Shown here: piece by piece, positions 60,660 to 64,000 of the stretch
Layout: every line of letters begins with the position of its first letter
Numbering within the stretch: the first letter of the stretch is position 1
Assembly: GCA_013360675.1 (NCBI GenBank)
Contig: JABWBB010000002.1
Location: 124,001-188,000 of the forward strand
Length of the DNA: 64,000 nucleotides
Direction: 5' to 3'
Source: Phycisphaerales bacterium
Lineage (GTDB): Bacteria > Planctomycetota > Phycisphaerae > Phycisphaerales > UBA1924
The notes under the pieces: model-generated
The model's input: the letters and a program-made list of their open reading frames with translations, nothing else
What the model was told of the DNA's origin: nothing
The model's database searches: none
Made by a program: the position numbers and the translations under genes

Positions 60660-61628
60660 TTAGTTCCGTGGCCCGCCCATGCCGGGCATGGGACGGCGCG
60701 GCTGCATCATCGGCGGGTGCTGCGGGCCGCCGGGTCCAAACTGGCCCAGGTTCATGCCGCGCTCGGGACCTTGCATGCGGCCTTGCATGTGGCCGCCCTT
60801 ACCGTGTCCCTGACCACCGCGGCCCTGGCCGCCACGTTGATTCATCATCGGGTTCCGAGGCCCACCCTGTCCGCGCATCATCGGGGGTGGCTGTAGGCCG
60901 CCGGGTCCAAACTGGCCCCGGTTCATTCCGCGGTCGGGACCCTGCATGCGGCCTTGCATGTGGCCGCCCATGCCGTGCCCTTGACCACCGCGTTGATTCA
61001 TCATCGGGTGCTGAGGCCTGCCCTGACCACGCATCATTGACTGGGGGCCGGGCCCGGCGTGACCACCGCGGAACATGGGCTCACCACGAGACATGGGGCC
61101 GCCACGATTGCCCTGGGGCATCATCTGTGGGAAGTGGCCTTGCCCTCGTCCTTGCATCGGAGGCTGCATGCCACCACGCTGGTCTTGCATTCGACCCTGA
61201 AAACGACCGTGCATCTGCCCCTGAGAGAACTCTCTCAGGCGACGCTGCACTTCCTGCTCGACGCGGGCACGGAACTCGTCGCGCAGACGCTCCTGCATTT
61301 CCGGCGGGAGCATCGGCCCGCGATCTTCGCGACCTTCACGTCCTCCGCGCGGGTCGCGTTGTTCACCGGGTTCCCTGTCCACACGGCGTTCGACCTCACG
61401 GCGCATCTCGATCCGTTCGCGATCGCCACGGTCATCGTCACGCGGGGGAGCCTCGGCGCGGCGAGGACGCTCGCCCTCGTGACGTTCACGACGCATGTCG
61501 TCGCGATCAGGGGCACGCTCGATCACTCGTTCGCGATCACGAACGGGCGGACGCGGGGCTTCCTGGGCCTGTGCCGCGTTGAGCATGCCACACTGAATGA
61601 ACGCCGCCATCAACACTTGAAACTTCAT
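60660..61628 (-). CDS. Secreted low-complexity protein rich in Arg, Gly, Met, Gln and Pro
   Basis: A 322-residue protein with a signal peptide (MKFQVLMAAFIQCGMLNAAQ, cut near AQA). Residues 25-110 are highly charged (repeated DRDDMRRERHEGERPRR-type sequence), residues 110-145 a helix (PEMQERLRDEFRARVEQEVQ), and the rest Met/Gly/Gln/Arg-rich with two long imperfect repeats (GGHMQGRMQGP, RGMN.GQFGPGG, PMMNQRGGQG). Such sequences are intrinsically disordered and could bind nucleic acid, metal or polysaccharide. No family. Divergent from dapF with about 110 bases between. Confidence 0.7.
   Translation of the reverse strand: MKFQVLMAAFIQCGMLNAAQAQEAPRPPVRDRERVIERAPDRDDMRRERHEGERPRRAEAPPRDDDRGDRERIEMRREVERRVDREPGEQRDPRGGREGREDRGPMLPPEMQERLRDEFRARVEQEVQRRLREFSQGQMHGRFQGRMQDQRGGMQPPMQGRGQGHFPQMMPQGNRGGPMSRGEPMFRGGHAGPGPQSMMRGQGRPQHPMMNQRGGQGHGMGGHMQGRMQGPDRGMNRGQFGPGGLQPPPMMRGQGGPRNPMMNQRGGQGRGGQGHGKGGHMQGRMQGPERGMNLGQFGPGGPQHPPMMQPRRPMPGMGGPRN
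60711..61037 (-). repeat. Two tandem imperfect repeats of about 156 and 171 bases
   Basis: The C-terminal coding part of the secreted protein consists of two copies, 60882-61037 and 60711-60881 in + coordinates. They are nearly the same except for point changes and a 15-base insertion (coding an extra GRGGQ) in the lower-coordinate copy. Each encodes MMRGQG, PMMNQRGGQG, GGHMQGRMQGP and GQFGPGG. Confidence 0.85.
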
Positions 61629-61741
61629 GAATCAACCTCCTGCCTTCCGTCCACGGCAAAACGCGGCAATCGCCCCCGGATTGCATGGATGCAGGCCACT
61701 TTCTTGTTGACCAGGGGCATCTCAGGCCCCACGATCAGTCG

Positions 61742-62608
61742 GTGAAACAACTTCCCTTCATCAAGTGCCATGGCCTGGGCAATGACTTCGTGCTGGTTGA
61801 TGCGATCGATCAACCCACGTTGGCCGCCCTGGCGTGGAACACGATCGGGCCTCGGCTGTGCGATCGACGCCGCGGGATCGGCGCCGACGGCGTGCTGGTG
61901 CTCGCCCGATCGCCCGAGGCCGATTGTGCCATGAGGATCGTGAATGCCGACGGCACCGACGCGCAGATGTGCGGCAATGGGATCAGGTGCGTTGCACGTT
62001 ACCTCGCCGAGCGTCGCGGGTTCTCGGGCCAGCGTGCAAGGATCGCAACCGGTCGAGGGGTGCTCGGCGTGTCGTGGGCCGGCGAAGGGGTGGCCTTTGC
62101 GGCCAGCGTGGGGATGGGCGTGCCCGAACTTGAGCCTACGAATATTCCAGTCCGCGTCACGGGTTCACGAGCCATCGGGATCGATGCGCCGTTACCCGCG
62201 GGGCTGCGCACATCCGGCGGGGTCGAGGGCGTGATGACCTGCATCTCGATGGGCAACCCGCATGCGGTCCTCTTCTGCTCCAACGCGGCGGAGGCCGACC
62301 TCGAATCCATCGGGCACGCGCTTCAATCGAACCCGATCTTCCCGCAGAGTGTCAACGTGCACCTTGTGCAGTTCATCGAACCCCGGCTCGCGATCATGCG
62401 CAGTTACGAACGCGGCGCGGGTGCAACGCCCGCCTGCGGCACGGGCGCGTGTGCCGCGCTGGTCGCCGGCGTGCTCGCCCAGCGCCTTGAACGCAAGGCC
62501 CGCCTACGCCTGCCCGGAGGAGACCTGGACATCGAGTGGGATGACACGGGCGTGACCATGACCGGCCCTGCGACACTGGCCTTCACGGGCGAAATCTCGA
62601 TGGATTGA
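61742..62608 (+). CDS. dapF: Diaminopimelate epimerase
   Basis: Interconverts LL- and meso-diaminopimelate for lysine and peptidoglycan synthesis. Both catalytic cysteines are visible: NADGTDAQMCGNGIR and GATPACGTGACA; CHGLGNDFVLVD and CDRRRGIGADGVL are standard. GTG 61742 gives the usual short lead (KQLPFIKCHGLGND) and is preferred; ATG 61685 would add 19 unconserved residues. No strong ribosome binding site precedes either. A DapF implies diaminopimelate-containing peptidoglycan or at least lysine synthesis, of interest in a planctomycete. Confidence 0.92.
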   Translation: MKQLPFIKCHGLGNDFVLVDAIDQPTLAALAWNTIGPRLCDRRRGIGADGVLVLARSPEADCAMRIVNADGTDAQMCGNGIRCVARYLAERRGFSGQRARIATGRGVLGVSWAGEGVAFAASVGMGVPELEPTNIPVRVTGSRAIGIDAPLPAGLRTSGGVEGVMTCISMGNPHAVLFCSNAAEADLESIGHALQSNPIFPQSVNVHLVQFIEPRLAIMRSYERGAGATPACGTGACAALVAGVLAQRLERKARLRLPGGDLDIEWDDTGVTMTGPATLAFTGEISMD

Positions 62609-62620
62609 TAAGCAATCGAT

Positions 62621-62908
62621 TTAGTCGACGGACTCGACCGCGCGGACTTCGGGCACGTGGGCCTTGAGATTGCGCTCGATGCCCACCTGCAGCGTGATGT
62701 GCGATGAGGGGCACCCGACGCACGCGCCGTGAAGGCGGATGCGGACGACGCCGTCGGGCGTCAGTTCGACAAACTCGATATCTCCGCCGTCGGATTGAAC
62801 CGCCGGGCGGATGAGATTGAGCACGCGATCGACGCGTTCGCGGGTCGTCGGGCCTTGGGTGGAGGAAGGCACCATACTGGAGTGAATGGTAGGTGGTGCA
62901 GAGGCCAT
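62621..62908 (-). CDS. NifU-like C-terminal domain protein (Fe-S scaffold/carrier)
   Basis: A 95-residue protein. The NifU C-terminal/Nfu domain is clear: VLNLIRPAVQSDGGDIEFVE, then GACVGCPSS with the CxxC that binds a [4Fe-4S] cluster, and LQVGIERNLKAHVPEV. Carries Fe-S clusters to target proteins. The start is uncertain: ATG 62908, ATG 62875 (shorter lead) or TTG 62932, which overlaps hutU. Lies just after hutU on the same strand. Urocanase needs no Fe-S cluster, so the pairing is probably incidental. Confidence 0.87.
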   Translation of the reverse strand: MASAPPTIHSSMVPSSTQGPTTRERVDRVLNLIRPAVQSDGGDIEFVELTPDGVVRIRLHGACVGCPSSHITLQVGIERNLKAHVPEVRAVESVD

Positions 62909-62925
62909 GGGCTGTGGCGTCTGGG

Positions 62926-64000
62926 TTACCAATCCTGCATCGGGATGTCGAGGCTCTGCTCACGGGCGCAGAGGCGGGCATCGTCATACCCGGCGTCCGC
63001 GTGACGGAAGACGCCCATCGCCGGGTCGTTGGTGAGAACGCGTTCGAGGCGCCTGGCGGCCTCGGGCGTTCCGTCGGCGACGATGACCTGCCCGGCGTGT
63101 TGGCTGAAGCCGATTCCGACGCCGCCCCCGTGGTGAAAACTGACCCACGACGCGCCGCTGGCGGTATTGACGAGGGCGTTGAGGAAAGCCCAGTCGCTGA
63201 TCGCGTCGCTGCCGTCTTTCATCGCCTCGGTTTCGCGGTTGGGGCTGGCGACGCTGCCGCAGTCGAGGTGATCGCGCCCGATGACGATGGGGGCCTTGAC
63301 GCGTCCGCTCTTGACGAGGTCGTTGAAGATGAGCCCGGCCTTGGCCCGCTCGCCCTGGCCCAGCCAGCAGATCCGCGCGGGCAGGCCCTGGAAGGCGACG
63401 CGATCGGCGGCCATGGTGAGCCAGCGGCGAAGTCCTGCATCTCCCGGGAAGGCCTCGAGCAGCGCCCGGTCCGTCACCTCGATGTCCTTGGGGTCGCCCG
63501 AGAGGGCCACCCAGCGGAATGGCCCACGCCCGAGGCAAAACTGCGGGCGGATGTACGCGGGCACGAAGCCGGGGAAGGCGAAGGCGTCGGCATATCCGTG
63601 GTCGAGCGCGCGCTGGCGGATGTTGTTGCCGTAGTCGAACGTGACCGCGCCGCGTTCCTGCAAAGCGACCATCGCGCGGACATGGCGCTCCATCGTGTCG
63701 AGGGAGAATTCGACATACTGCTGGGGGTAGCGGGCGCGGAAGACCGCCGCCTCGCTGTTGGTCATGCCCACAGGCACATACCCCTCGAGCGGATCGTGGG
63801 CCGAGGTCTGGTCGGTAAGCACATCGGGCGTGATGCCCCGTTCGAGCAGGCGCTCGAGCAACTCGAGCGCGTTGCAGTTCACGCCGATCGAGATCGCCTT
63901 CTTCGCGCCGGCCAGTTCCACGGCGGCGTCGATCGCATCATCGAGATCGTCGATCACCTTGTCGAGGTAGCGGGTCTTGACTCGCCGATCAAGACGGTCG
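62926..64000 (-). CDS. hutU: Urocanate hydratase, 5' end beyond the window
   Basis: Second enzyme of histidine degradation (urocanate to imidazolonepropionate), using tightly bound NAD+. The C-terminal 357 residues are present and the frame is open to the window end. Diagnostic segments: [29 protein letters not shown]-free [11 protein letters not shown] with the Cys that covalently holds NAD+ in known urocanases, [20 protein letters not shown] and [16 protein letters not shown]. The full enzyme is about 550 residues, so roughly the first third is missing. No other hut gene is seen in the window. Confidence 0.95.
   Translation of the reverse strand, partial: DRLDRRVKTRYLDKVIDDLDDAIDAAVELAGAKKAISIGVNCNALELLERLLERGITPDVLTDQTSAHDPLEGYVPVGMTNSEAAVFRARYPQQYVEFSLDTMERHVRAMVALQERGAVTFDYGNNIRQRALDHGYADAFAFPGFVPAYIRPQFCLGRGPFRWVALSGDPKDIEVTDRALLEAFPGDAGLRRWLTMAADRVAFQGLPARICWLGQGERAKAGLIFNDLVKSGRVKAPIVIGRDHLDCGSVASPNRETEAMKDGSDAISDWAFLNALVNTASGASWVSFHHGGGVGIGFSQHAGQVIVADGTPEAARRLERVLTNDPAMGVFRHADAGYDDARLCAREQSLDIPMQDW

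Noticed and set aside
60711-61037. Repeat array considered as CRISPR
   Set aside because: Only two long in-frame coding repeats with no spacers; they belong to the secreted protein.

Overview
The window is GC-rich chromosomal DNA from a bacterium that looks like a planctomycete, most likely of the Phycisphaerae. The pointers are a PEP-CTERM-type sorting tail of the PAPG form followed by a run of arginines, two adjacent membrane pyrophosphatases, a type II secretion/type IV pilus gene cluster with an oversized GspK-like protein, a GT41 (O-GlcNAc transferase-like) glycosyltransferase, LpxI (so lipid A and an outer membrane), and several small cysteine-bearing proteins I do not recognise from better-known phyla. 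This assignment is an inference from gene content; no rRNA is present.

Layout. 1-1961: end of a sugar isomerase-like gene, cmk and plsC in one forward operon. 2086-2159: tRNA-Val(GAC). 2271-5460: a compact reverse operon of metallophosphoesterase, tyrosine recombinase and a protein of unknown function, driven by a clear promoter and lying next to the tRNA. 5711-12682: an inactive-looking transglutaminase-like protein, fumC, mgtE, a pseudouridine synthase-methyltransferase fusion and coaB. 12853-29011: a 16 kb forward cluster encoding two GspE/PilB ATPases, PilT, GspF/PilC and five prepilin-like proteins that match GspG, H, I, J and K in order, closed by a terminator. 29188-33451: tRNA-Pro(TGG), a probably frameshifted gene, a peptide ABC permease and ATPase, and a glycosyltransferase. 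33620-37435: a protein of unknown function, a PEP-CTERM protein, tRNA-Tyr(GTA) and the GT41-like protein. 37432-42857: tandem pyrophosphatases. 43045-45836: rpsU, a lipoprotein, citrate synthase and trpF. 45853-49171: a reverse operon of envelope and small cysteine proteins. 49426-54354: lpxI, a TlyA-like methyltransferase, a DNA methyltransferase, a membrane protein and asnB. 54370-62908: rhodanese, lipoproteins, recX, a TPR protein, a secreted HEAT-repeat protein, a hyaluronidase-like lipoprotein, a UPF0316 protein, a repetitive secreted protein, dapF and a NifU-like protein. 62926-64000: the 3' part of hutU.

Most of the window is core metabolism and envelope biology. The parts that stand out are the secretion/pilus cluster, which has cytoplasmic motors, a platform protein and pseudopilins but no secretin or GspC/L/M/PilMNO partner nearby; the tRNA-adjacent recombinase operon; and several proteins with unusual domain combinations or degenerate active sites. 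Intergenic gaps are short; the only gap above 300 bases (34334-34653) holds a terminator, a possible promoter and a leader hairpin.
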